A stretch of 26,945 bases of DNA. It comes from Leptolinea sp. GTDB lineage: Bacteria; Chloroflexota; Anaerolineae; Anaerolineales; Anaerolineaceae. Both the position numbers and the translations under genes were made by a program. The stretch covers positions 1 through 26,945 of the forward strand of contig JALHEL010000002.1 in the NCBI GenBank assembly GCA_022837205.1. The letters are read 5' to 3'. Under the pieces are notes generated by a model. It was not told the DNA's origin, made no database searches, and saw nothing but the letters and a program-made list of their open reading frames with translations. Positions 1 to 7,437 of this stretch are shown here, in pieces. Numbering within the stretch: position 1 is the stretch's first letter; every line of letters begins with the position of its first letter.

Positions 1-149
1 TCGTCGAGTAATTCCGGATTGATAAAGAAGAGATTTTGCGCGTTGTCCCACCAATTGGCTTCCGCGTTGTTAAAAATCGAATCCCCCCCTTGTGAATATT
101 GTGCCACCTGAATAGGGATTAAATTTTGCAGATCGGAGGAAGTTAAATT
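1..149 (-). CDS. Partial -1 frame extension of the chelatase gene (probable ChlD C-terminal part)
   Basis: On the minus strand the frame one base back from the ChlI-like ORF is open from the A-run to the window edge (about 49 codons). A TGA in this frame at 164-162 means it cannot begin upstream of the run. It contains no ATG, and its only plausible independent start, a GTG at 107-105, has no Shine-Dalgarno sequence. The simplest reading is that ribosomes enter by -1 slippage on A_AAA_AAA, giving a longer ChlD-like protein; the family has a linker and a von Willebrand A domain after the AAA+ module. The visible residues (rich in Q, N, W and F) are not enough to recognise that domain. A missing A in the assembly, or a separate GTG-started gene, would also fit. 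Confidence 0.5.
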
Positions 150-1237
150 TTTTTTTCCTCGTCACCCGCATCGCTCTCGGATTGGAATGACGTACTGTCG
201 GAGGTTTTACCGTGTAATTCGTCGATTCGCTGTTTTAATTCATCCGTACCGACGGTGCTTTCACTGAACGGACCTTTTTGCAGGCGGTGAGGTAAAGCCA
301 ATTCCGCAGCCATCGCAATATCCAGATCCGTAACGGAAGGATGGTTTTCAAAAGCAGCCTGTGCTCGGGCGGCTTTCAAAATCACCAAATCCGCACGATG
401 TCCTTCCACTTTTAATGAAGAGGTAAGCGAAGCAATTGTGATCAGATCGCGAGAAGTGTAACGGACCGAAGCCAAACGTTTTCGAGCGGATGCGATTTTT
501 TCTGTCAGTTCCGCTTCACTTTTTTGCCATTCCGCCTGAAAAAGTTCGGGCGAATCTTCGAATCGTAATGTTCTGCGCATGATTTCGACACGCTCCCGAG
601 CATCTTCAATGCCGCGGATATCAACGGAAAGTGCGAAACGATCTAAAAGTTGCGGACGCAAATCCCCTTCTTCGGGATTCATGGTTCCGACAAGGATAAA
701 TCGAGCGGGATGCGAAAAAGAGATACCTTCCCGTTCGATGCTGTTTACACCCATCGCGGCGGAATCGAGCAGGATGTCCACGACATGATCTTCGAGGAGA
801 TTGACTTCATCGATATACAAAATCCCGCGATTGGCGGAAGCCAATATACCGGGTTCGAAACTCTTTTCGCCGGTTTTTAATGCTTTTTCGATATCCAACG
901 TGCCGACTACGCGGTCTTCGGTTGCGGACACCGGTAAATTAATGAATGGTGTCTTCCGGCGAGTTCGTGTCATCGGAATCCCTTTTGCTTTTCGTTCTTT
1001 GCATTCCGTGCACCAATGTAACTCATCATCCGGGTCACAGCCGAAACGACATTCGGCGATCACTTCTTCTTCCGGTAAAACGGCGGCCAAGCCTCTGGCG
1101 GCGGTGGATTTGGCTGTGCCGCGTTCACCGCGAATTAAAACGCCGCCGATTCGCGGATCAATGGCATTCAGTATCAGGGCACGAACCATTTGTTCCTGCC
1201 CGACAATTGCTGTAAAAGGATAAATATTTGCTGTCAT
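143..1237 (-). CDS. Magnesium/cobalt chelatase AAA+ ATPase (ChlI/ChlD N-terminal type)
   Basis: AAA+ ATPase of the metal-chelatase family, which powers insertion of Mg or Co into tetrapyrroles. From the chosen start, a Walker A motif (GERGTAKST) lies near residues 37-45 and a Walker B (LYIDEVNLL) near 139-147. A double CxxxC/CxxC cysteine cluster near residue 70 is common in this subfamily. The C-terminal tail is acidic and ends EEKKI just after a nine-A run, resembling the acidic linker of ChlD rather than a normal ChlI end. The ATG at 1237 is preferred over the one at 1276 because family members begin just before YPFTAIVGQ; neither has a Shine-Dalgarno. A perfect TATAAT (minus strand, 1252-1247) sits 9 bases before this ATG, so transcripts could be nearly leaderless. 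Whether the metal is Mg or Co cannot be told. Confidence 0.88.
   Translation of the reverse strand: MTANIYPFTAIVGQEQMVRALILNAIDPRIGGVLIRGERGTAKSTAARGLAAVLPEEEVIAECRFGCDPDDELHWCTECKERKAKGIPMTRTRRKTPFINLPVSATEDRVVGTLDIEKALKTGEKSFEPGILASANRGILYIDEVNLLEDHVVDILLDSAAMGVNSIEREGISFSHPARFILVGTMNPEEGDLRPQLLDRFALSVDIRGIEDARERVEIMRRTLRFEDSPELFQAEWQKSEAELTEKIASARKRLASVRYTSRDLITIASLTSSLKVEGHRADLVILKAARAQAAFENHPSVTDLDIAMAAELALPHRLQKGPFSESTVGTDELKQRIDELHGKTSDSTSFQSESDAGDEEKKI
149..155 (-). promoter_or_regulatory. Candidate -1 ribosomal slippery heptamer A_AAA_AAA
   Basis: A run of nine A on the minus strand (156-148) places A_AAA_AAA in the zero frame of the chelatase ATPase ORF. One sense codon follows and then the TAA at 145-143. 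The -1 frame beyond it is open. A GAGG lies directly against the run, closer than the usual stimulatory Shine-Dalgarno spacing. The only downstream pairing I see (AATCCC with GGGATT) is about 30 bases away and weak, so no stimulator is convincing. The heptamer and frame geometry are direct observation; its function is inferred. Confidence 0.5.
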
Positions 1238-1246
1238 AGGACTTTT

Positions 1247-1252
1247 ATTATA
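1247..1252 (-). promoter_or_regulatory. Candidate -10 box for the chelatase gene
   Basis: TATAAT reads on the minus strand nine bases before the preferred ATG. No good -35 element lies at 16-18 bases. If used, transcription would begin within a few bases of the start codon. It lies inside the longer alternative ORF, which is one reason to prefer the shorter start. Confidence 0.3.
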
Positions 1253-1363
1253 GCGTCGAACAGATGATTTATTCATTTTCGAATCAAAAATTAAGATTCT
1301 TGTAATCTTTGCGGCTTCGCAAACATTTTTTAAGAAATTATTATTTTATCCGAAACAGAAATA

Positions 1364-1372
1364 TGTTATGAT
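1364..1372 (+). promoter_or_regulatory. Candidate extended -10 promoter for the LysM-M23 gene
   Basis: The sequence TG-T-TATGAT forms an extended -10 element 18 bases before the ATG at 1391. There is no convincing -35, as expected for extended -10 promoters. The predicted leader would be about a dozen bases, with no Shine-Dalgarno. Confidence 0.4.
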
Positions 1373-1390
1373 CTAAAAATTGAATAAAAT

Positions 1391-2590
1391 ATGGAATCAA
1401 AAGACGGATCAAATGGGGTTGTCCAAAAGAAAATGGGGCAACAAAATAAACGCAAGAATTCAATTTCCGATTTCTGGCTGAAAATTATTCAAGCCGGGTT
1501 GGGAGAAAGGCTTCTCAAAATAGGCTCTGCGGTGGTTACGGTTCTGTTAATCGGGACTGTACTTTGGGTGACCGGAAACTTTTTCATGGAGGATACGCAG
1601 ACCGATGCAGTTAATCTTCAGGAAACGCTGCGGTCTACTCCGGTCCGACAGAGCGCGGTTTTGCCTTATTATGATCCGGCTTATCCGAAAGGCGAGTTAA
1701 AGCCTTTAAATGAAGGTGTTTTTCGCAGTACCAAGAATGACACCGAATTACCCGCAAAAGCGCGGACAGATGTCATTAAATATGTCGTTCAAAAAGGGGA
1801 TACCGTAACGTCGATTGCCGAAAAATTCAATTTACGTCCCAGCACAATTTTATGGGCGAATCCTTATACGCTGGCTGACAACCCGCATTTGGTTGTAGAA
1901 GGGATGGAATTAAATATCCTGCCGGTGGACGGGGTTTATTATGATTGGCATGACGGTGACGGGCTGAATGGCGTCGCCGAAGTTTACGGAGTGACGCCGG
2001 AAGATATAATCAATTACCCTGGGAACGGGTTGGATCCGGCAACTATCGGGGATTACAGTCATCCCAATATCGCGCCCGGAACATGGCTGATCGTACCCGG
2101 AGGATCCCGTGAATTCATAAACTGGTCCGCTCCATTTATTACTCGGGAAAATCCGGCGGTAGCTTCCATCTATGGACCGGGAGCCTGTCAGTCTGTCATG
2201 GACGGACCGGTCGGCAGCGGTGTTTTTATCTGGCCGACGATTGAAACCCGCATATCGGGATATAACTATTCCGAAGAAACCAATCATCGGGCAATCGATA
2301 TTGCCGGTTCGACCGGTAACGCGGTTTATGCTTCCGATGCGGGCGTGGTGGTATATGCCGGTTGGAATGATTGGGGATACGGAAATGTTGTTATGATCGA
2401 TCATGGGAACGGATGGCAGACTTTGTATGCACATTTAGATTCTTATAATGTACAATGCGGTTACTATGTGGCCGCAGGGGATGTAATCGGTGCCGTAGGA
2501 ACAACCGGTAACTCATCCGGACCGCATTTGCATTTTGAGATGCGATATAACGGCATTCCTCAAAACCCGAATAACTTTTTTAATAAATGA
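1391..2590 (+). CDS. Membrane-anchored LysM domain M23 family metallopeptidase
   Basis: Predicted cell-wall hydrolase of 399 aa, probably a peptidoglycan endopeptidase acting outside the membrane. A short cytoplasmic head is followed by one membrane segment at about residues 41-64. A LysM domain at about 131-177 starts YVVQKGDTVTSIAEKF. A second, more divergent LysM-like stretch at about 181-236 ends in LIVPGG. The C-terminal M23 (LytM/gp13) domain at about 277-395 keeps the zinc and catalytic residues: H299 and D303 in HRAID, H348 in YAHLD, and H379 and H381 in HLHFE. No Shine-Dalgarno precedes the ATG; an in-frame ATG at codon 15 is an alternative. Its stop overlaps the next gene's start (ATGA), so the two are probably translated together. 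Confidence 0.93.
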   Translation: MESKDGSNGVVQKKMGQQNKRKNSISDFWLKIIQAGLGERLLKIGSAVVTVLLIGTVLWVTGNFFMEDTQTDAVNLQETLRSTPVRQSAVLPYYDPAYPKGELKPLNEGVFRSTKNDTELPAKARTDVIKYVVQKGDTVTSIAEKFNLRPSTILWANPYTLADNPHLVVEGMELNILPVDGVYYDWHDGDGLNGVAEVYGVTPEDIINYPGNGLDPATIGDYSHPNIAPGTWLIVPGGSREFINWSAPFITRENPAVASIYGPGACQSVMDGPVGSGVFIWPTIETRISGYNYSEETNHRAIDIAGSTGNAVYASDAGVVVYAGWNDWGYGNVVMIDHGNGWQTLYAHLDSYNVQCGYYVAAGDVIGAVGTTGNSSGPHLHFEMRYNGIPQNPNNFFNK

Positions 2591-3777
2591 CGGAACAAAA
2601 GATGGAAGAAAAAAATCACCGGTGGAGTAATCCGATTCGATATATGGCTTTGGTCGGCTTGATTCTGTTTGCGGGCGCCGTCGTTTATCTTTCCCATGAA
2701 ACTTTGAATCTGATTATTGCGGTGGCGATTGTTGCGTATATCCTGTCGCCGGTGGTAAATTTCTTTGTCCGAAAATTGCACATGGGAAGAGGGTTTGCGG
2801 TCGTACTGGCATACCTGATTCTGATTATTCTTATCATCATTTTATTGGTTCTGATCGTCCCGATTATCACCGGCCGGATTCAAGGGTTCCTTTCCACCGA
2901 CTGGCCGACAGTTATCAATAGTATCGATTCCTGGTTGGAAGGAATGATTCGGCAATTGGAAGTCCAAAAAATACAGATCGGGAATGTCGGAGTGGATTTA
3001 TCCGTCCCGTTGATTGAGCTGCGCGGAAAGCTGAATTCCATTAATGTGGAAGATTTTAATATTTCATCGATCATTCCGGACATATCTTCGGCTTGGCAGT
3101 CTATCATATCTGTTTCCGCAAATTTAATCTCCAGAATTCTCGGCGGGCTTTTGACCATCGTTACTTCCATCATGATTTCCATCCATTTATGCAGGGACGG
3201 TTGGAAACTGAAAGACTGGATCGTTAAGCAATTTCCGGAAAATTATCAGATCGAAACCGATGAATTCCTTAATCGGTTAGGAAATATTTGGAACAGCTAT
3301 TTTGTGGGTGAACTGAAATTGATGCTGATTATCGGTATCGTGACTTTCGGTGTATGCACGGCATTGGGGCTACATTGGGCTTTGCCGTTAGGGATCGTAG
3401 CCGGATTTTTGGAAGTCATTCCGAATATCGGTCCCATTATCTCCTGTATTCCGGCAATTTTTTCAGCTGCGATTTTCGGATCTTATTGGCTGCCGCTGGA
3501 TAATTTTCTGATGGTGTTGGTCGTGATTATCGCTTATATTCTGATTCAACAGATAGAAAACATCATCGTCGTTCCGCGAGTAATGAGCCATGCCTTGGAT
3601 ATCCATCCGGTTCTGATCATTATCGGCATCTTGATTCTAAATAAAAAAATAGGTTTATTCGGCGCTTTGTTGGCGGCGCCTATTCTCGGGCTGCTGAAAG
3701 TGACTTTGCATTTCGTGACTTGTAAAATTCGAAACGAAGACCCTTATCCGGAGTTATACAATCCTCCGTCCGCGTGA
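2587..3777 (+). CDS. AI-2E family transporter (PerM/TqsA-like membrane protein)
   Basis: Polytopic membrane protein of 396 aa with the AI-2E/PerM family layout. Two or three hydrophobic helices are followed by a large soluble loop (about residues 95-190), then five more helices. The family signature region is seen at about 277-292 (PNIGPIISCIPAIF), followed by IIQ/QQIENIIVVP-type residues in the next helix-loop. Members export autoinducer-2 or small solutes, or act in Na+/H+ antiport; the substrate here cannot be read. It starts within the stop codon of the LysM-M23 gene (four-base ATGA overlap) and is followed by a strong terminator, so these two form a complete two-gene operon. Confidence 0.9.
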   Translation: MTEQKMEEKNHRWSNPIRYMALVGLILFAGAVVYLSHETLNLIIAVAIVAYILSPVVNFFVRKLHMGRGFAVVLAYLILIILIIILLVLIVPIITGRIQGFLSTDWPTVINSIDSWLEGMIRQLEVQKIQIGNVGVDLSVPLIELRGKLNSINVEDFNISSIIPDISSAWQSIISVSANLISRILGGLLTIVTSIMISIHLCRDGWKLKDWIVKQFPENYQIETDEFLNRLGNIWNSYFVGELKLMLIIGIVTFGVCTALGLHWALPLGIVAGFLEVIPNIGPIISCIPAIFSAAIFGSYWLPLDNFLMVLVVIIAYILIQQIENIIVVPRVMSHALDIHPVLIIIGILILNKKIGLFGALLAAPILGLLKVTLHFVTCKIRNEDPYPELYNPPSA

Positions 3778-3793
3778 TATCGAATTTTAAAAT

Positions 3794-3824
3794 AAAAGGG
3801 CTCACCGAAAGAAGAGCCCTTTTT
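3794..3824. terminator. Bidirectional intrinsic terminator between the AI-2E gene and metG
   Basis: GGGCTC (3798-3803) pairs with GAGCCC (3814-3819) around a ten-base loop. The stem can extend through the flanking A and T tracts. T-rich sequence follows the stem in both directions, suiting the two convergent genes that end at 3777 and 3849. Confidence 0.88.
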
Positions 3825-3848
3825 GTAAACAATTTATGATGAAAATGA

Positions 3849-5627
3849 TTACCCTAACCGGGCTCTTTCCTCATCGACGATCGATGTGTCCAATTTCTTA
3901 AACAGCGGACAAACCTCACCGAATTTTTGACCGACCGGCAATTCGGCCGGTTGCCAAGAACCGATCGCCTCGGAAGCGTCGTAGGTGTTTACCCGGTGCT
4001 CACCGAGATTATCTTCTACCGTCTTGATCACTTGTTCACCAAACAGATTCGACGAATAGCCGAGCATATTGTGTAATTTCTGAGAAGTAAATGGCAAAAC
4101 GGGCGAAAAAAGCACTTTGAGATTATTAATAGCCTGCAGAGCCGTATATATTTTCCGGCCGGCTGCTTCTTTGTCCGTTTTGATCAGTTGCCAAGGAGCG
4201 GCGATATCGAGATAGCGATTGACTTCCGTTGCCAAGCGCATGGTCTCCGCCAAGGCAGCTCGCAAGTGAACGGCTTCATATTCATCACCGACGGTTAAAA
4301 AGCCGCTTTCGATCGTATCAATGAGATCTTGATCTTCCATTTCCAATGTTCCCGGATCGGGAACCTGCCCCCAATGCTTGTTGGCAAAAGAAATGACCCG
4401 ATTTGCCAGGTTACCCCAAGTCGCAACCAATTCATTGTTATTTCGTTTCAAAAAGTCTTCCCAATCCCAATCGGTATCCTGAGATTCGGGCATATTAACC
4501 GTCAGATAATATCGCAATGGATCCGGATCATACCGTTCCAGAAAATCGTTGACGTAAATCGCCCAATTTCGACTGCCGGAGATCTTTTTCCCTTCCAAGT
4601 TCATAAATTCGTTTGCGGGGACATCAAAGGGAAGAACAAACGGTTTGTTTTCCTTTCCTTCGAAATATACGCCGAATTTAGTTCCGGTACCGATTAACTG
4701 TGCCGGCCAGATAACAGCATGAAAGGGGATATTATCCTTGCCGATGAAATAGTATGATTTACAGGTATCATCTTCCCACCAATCTTTCCAGATGTCCGGT
4801 GTACCCTGCAATTTCGCCCATTCGATCGAAGCGGATAAATAACCGATGACCGCTTCAAACCAGACATATAAACACTTTCCCACGGCATCTTGAACCGGAA
4901 CCGGAATTCCCCATTCCAGATCACGGGTGATTGCCCGGCCGTGTAAATCTTCGGCGAGAATCTGCCCCAGCGACTGTCGAATAACATTGGGGCGCCAATA
5001 ATCCTCGCGTGATTTCAAAAAATCAACCACCCGATTTTGGAGTTTTCCGAGATCGAGATAAAAGTGCTCCGTCTCTCGTAACTCCGGTGTGGAACCGTCT
5101 ATTTTCGAACGCGGATTAATTAATTTTTCCGGATCCAGCAGATTCCCGCATTTATCACATTGGTCACCTCGCGCGTTATCATACCCGCAGATATAGCAAG
5201 TTCCTTCGACATATCGGTCCGGCAGAAACTTTTCCTGACTGGGGGCATACCATTGCTTTTCGGTGGCTTTATACAAATAGCCGTTCTCTTGCAAGGCGAG
5301 AAAGATATCCTGAGAGACTTTAAAATGGTTTTCCGTATGTGTGGAAGTAAAAAGATCATATGAAATGCCGACTTTTTGCTGCATATCCAAAAATGATTCG
5401 TGATATCGCTTATAGATGACTTCGGGGGTTGTTTTTTCGTCATCCGCTCGAACGGTAATCGGTGTCCCGTGTGCATCCGTGCCGGATACAAAAAGGGTGT
5501 CTCTGCCTTTCAATCGCTGATATCGCGCAAAGATATCGGCAGGAAGATAAGCACCTGAAAGATTGCCGACATGAATGAAAGCGTTTGCATAGGGCCAGGC
5601 TGCTGTGACAAGTACGGGTTGTTTCAT
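3849..5627 (-). CDS. metG: Methionyl-tRNA synthetase
   Basis: Class I aminoacyl-tRNA synthetase charging tRNA-Met, 592 aa. The HIGH-type motif is FIHVGN near residues 17-22. A four-cysteine zinc knuckle is seen at C144, C147, C157 and C160 (CxxC...CxxC). The KMSKS position reads KISGS at 348-352, followed by RNWAIYV and the anticodon-binding helices. This resembles the KFSTS-type variants of some bacterial MetRS rather than E. coli KMSKS. No C-terminal EMAPII-like tRNA-binding domain is present. The ATG is preceded by AGAGG at seven bases. It stands alone, convergent with the AI-2E gene and divergent from the MFS gene. No T-box or SAM-type leader is recognisable upstream. Confidence 0.96.
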   Translation of the reverse strand: MKQPVLVTAAWPYANAFIHVGNLSGAYLPADIFARYQRLKGRDTLFVSGTDAHGTPITVRADDEKTTPEVIYKRYHESFLDMQQKVGISYDLFTSTHTENHFKVSQDIFLALQENGYLYKATEKQWYAPSQEKFLPDRYVEGTCYICGYDNARGDQCDKCGNLLDPEKLINPRSKIDGSTPELRETEHFYLDLGKLQNRVVDFLKSREDYWRPNVIRQSLGQILAEDLHGRAITRDLEWGIPVPVQDAVGKCLYVWFEAVIGYLSASIEWAKLQGTPDIWKDWWEDDTCKSYYFIGKDNIPFHAVIWPAQLIGTGTKFGVYFEGKENKPFVLPFDVPANEFMNLEGKKISGSRNWAIYVNDFLERYDPDPLRYYLTVNMPESQDTDWDWEDFLKRNNNELVATWGNLANRVISFANKHWGQVPDPGTLEMEDQDLIDTIESGFLTVGDEYEAVHLRAALAETMRLATEVNRYLDIAAPWQLIKTDKEAAGRKIYTALQAINNLKVLFSPVLPFTSQKLHNMLGYSSNLFGEQVIKTVEDNLGEHRVNTYDASEAIGSWQPAELPVGQKFGEVCPLFKKLDTSIVDEERARLG

Positions 5628-5753
5628 TTTATTACCTCTTGAATTCGACTTCTCAGCGTTTCTTCCTTCCCGACTGAGATTCTAAGCTCAAATTCTATCA
5701 TAAACAGCCTTCAATTTCTTCCGTTGTACGAATGTTCAGGATGAAACCCACGA

Positions 5754-5762
5754 TGCTATGAT
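5754..5762 (+). promoter_or_regulatory. Candidate extended -10 promoter for the MFS gene
   Basis: TG-C-TATGAT forms an extended -10 element about 41 bases before the ATG at 5804. A poor -35 (TTCAGG, 5735-5740) sits 16 bases upstream. This matches the style of the element at 1364-1372. Confidence 0.4.
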
Positions 5763-5803
5763 AAACTTGTCAAGCTGATCAATTTTACGGTCGCTGAGGT
5801 CCG

Positions 5804-7039
5804 ATGCATTTTCCTTTAAAACTGAAACAAAATTTTCAACGGATTCCGCTCCAAATCTGGGTGATTTTTGCCGGATCGTTAATTTTTTCCATCGGGTCTT
5901 CCATGGCTTGGCCTTTCCTGAACATCTACCTCCGCGAACGGTTAAATCTGCCACTTCGGACAACGACCCTATTGATTTCTTTAAGAGCGGTGACGGGGAT
6001 TCTGGCATCTTTTATCGCGGGCACAATCTGTGATAAGTTCGGACGGCGGGGTGTGATGCTGGCTTCTCTTTTGGGAGGAACCGTCTATTATTTTTTGATG
6101 GTATATGCCCAGACGATTTGGCAATTTGCGATCCTCATGGGCATTTGGGGGGCGATGGATTTGTTTTACCCCATCGGGTCCAATTCCATGATCGCAGACA
6201 TGGTGAAAGCCGAAGACCGTTTGGAAGTTTATTCTCTGATGCGAATGGTCAATAATGCCGGCATCGCCATCGGCCCGATTTTCGGCGGAATATTGGCCAT
6301 TAAATCTTACTCTCTGATTTTTTATTCGGCATCGATCGGGTATTTTATCTCTTTCGTTATTTTCTTGTTCACGGTAAAGGAAACACTTCAAAAACGGCCG
6401 ATAACGGGAAACGAAGTAAAAATTCCGACAAAAGGGTATCACGATGTTCTAAAAGACGGCGTATTTGTCTCGACCATCTTAATGGCGGTCTTTATTTATA
6501 TGGGTTCATCCATCGTTTTTAATTTGCTTTCGCTCTATGCTTCGGAAACTTATGGAATTTTGGAAAGCCAAATCAGCTATGTCTTTACAGTGAATGCTTT
6601 GATGTGCGTATTCTTGCAATTGGGAGCGATGAAATTTACCGTCAGAATTCATCCCATGCTGGTTATGGTGATCTCATCGCTGTTTTATACTGTCGGGCTT
6701 CTCCTGTATGTCGTTTGTGCGAATGTAATTTGGTACTGTATCTGCATGGGAATTTTGACGATCGGCGAATTATTGATGTCTCCCACCATGTTGGCTTTAA
6801 CTGCCAAAAGAGCACCGTCGGATGCCCGCGGGAGATATATGAGTATTTACAATCTTTCTCATCCGATCGGGAATGCATTCGGACCGGCGCTGGCCGGCTT
6901 ATTATATGATCAATTTATCCCGCAATCGATTTGGTACAGTGCCGGTTTTTATTGTCTGATCGCCGCAATCGGGTTTTCGGTGCTTTACCGGAAGAATAAG
7001 GATGCATCCTGGTTACAAAAGATCTCCATTGATGAATAA
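5804..7039 (+). CDS. MFS family transporter
   Basis: Major facilitator superfamily permease of 411 aa with about twelve hydrophobic helices. The loop between helices 2 and 3 carries the MFS motif A pattern (GTICDKFGRRG, about residues 72-82), and a related ARGRYMS stretch follows the helix 8 region in the second half. This layout is typical of multidrug/H+ antiporter-like (DHA1) exporters, but the substrate cannot be deduced. The ATG follows GAGG at a short spacing. The gene is divergent from metG and appears monocistronic, as a 398-base gap follows it. Confidence 0.9.
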   Translation: MHFPLKLKQNFQRIPLQIWVIFAGSLIFSIGSSMAWPFLNIYLRERLNLPLRTTTLLISLRAVTGILASFIAGTICDKFGRRGVMLASLLGGTVYYFLMVYAQTIWQFAILMGIWGAMDLFYPIGSNSMIADMVKAEDRLEVYSLMRMVNNAGIAIGPIFGGILAIKSYSLIFYSASIGYFISFVIFLFTVKETLQKRPITGNEVKIPTKGYHDVLKDGVFVSTILMAVFIYMGSSIVFNLLSLYASETYGILESQISYVFTVNALMCVFLQLGAMKFTVRIHPMLVMVISSLFYTVGLLLYVVCANVIWYCICMGILTIGELLMSPTMLALTAKRAPSDARGRYMSIYNLSHPIGNAFGPALAGLLYDQFIPQSIWYSAGFYCLIAAIGFSVLYRKNKDASWLQKISIDE

Positions 7040-7437
7040 CGAGGTGATTTCAACGGAATTCGAAGAGAATTCGTTTATCAAAGCTTTTTCTCTGAAACGT
7101 TGATGGCAGTATCGAATTTTACAGTGATAGACGGGTTTAGAGAAAATTCACAGGTATTGTGGTTCCCGAGAAATAACCCCAAGCTTTTCCGATTAAACGG
7201 CAGCTTTCAGAGCGTTTTTGGTTTTGAATTTACAGATATTCCGTCCGGCGGAATAAGGATATGTTATAATAAAAATATTATTATAAATTGTTATTATATT
7301 TGTCTGACAAGAGATCGAAATTTGTATTACTTTTTAATTGGAATCATTAAACCAAATAATAAGTCGAAAAAGATTTAGGCCCGTCAGAGTTCTATATTCT
7401 TTTTTTAAATTAAGGAATATATTCAGAGGGAAAACTT
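7040..7437. other. 398-base gap between the MFS and PIN-TRAM genes
   Basis: No credible gene was found. A 92-codon ORF at 7100-7378 is rejected: low complexity at its end, no ribosome-binding site, and promoter-like sequence inside it. The gap holds a weak hairpin just after the MFS stop (GAATTC-GAAGA-GAATTC, 7056-7072, no proper T tract). It also holds a perfect hairpin ATTCCG/CGGAAT (7238-7254) and an A+T-rich inverted repeat TTATAATA/TATTATAA (7264-7286) overlapping a TATAAT. Confidence 0.6.
7262..7270 (+). promoter_or_regulatory. Candidate extended -10 promoter for the PIN-TRAM/cysS/rlmB operon
   Basis: TG-T-TATAAT is a perfect extended -10 element. No -35 is visible at 17 bases. It overlaps the left arm of an inverted repeat (7264-7286), a possible operator, and would give a leader of roughly 160 bases before the ATG at 7438. 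Confidence 0.4.

Noticed and set aside
801..1223. A 140-codon plus-strand ORF
   Set aside because: It lies antisense within the strongly conserved chelatase ATPase and has no family features.
5628..5803. T-box or SAM riboswitch in front of metG
   Set aside because: Only a five-base CTCAG/CTGAG hairpin is present; none of the conserved T-box or SAM-aptamer sequence is visible.
7100..7378. A 92-codon plus-strand ORF after the MFS gene
   Set aside because: No ribosome-binding site, no recognisable domain, tyrosine/isoleucine-rich low-complexity end, and hairpins and a -10 box inside it.
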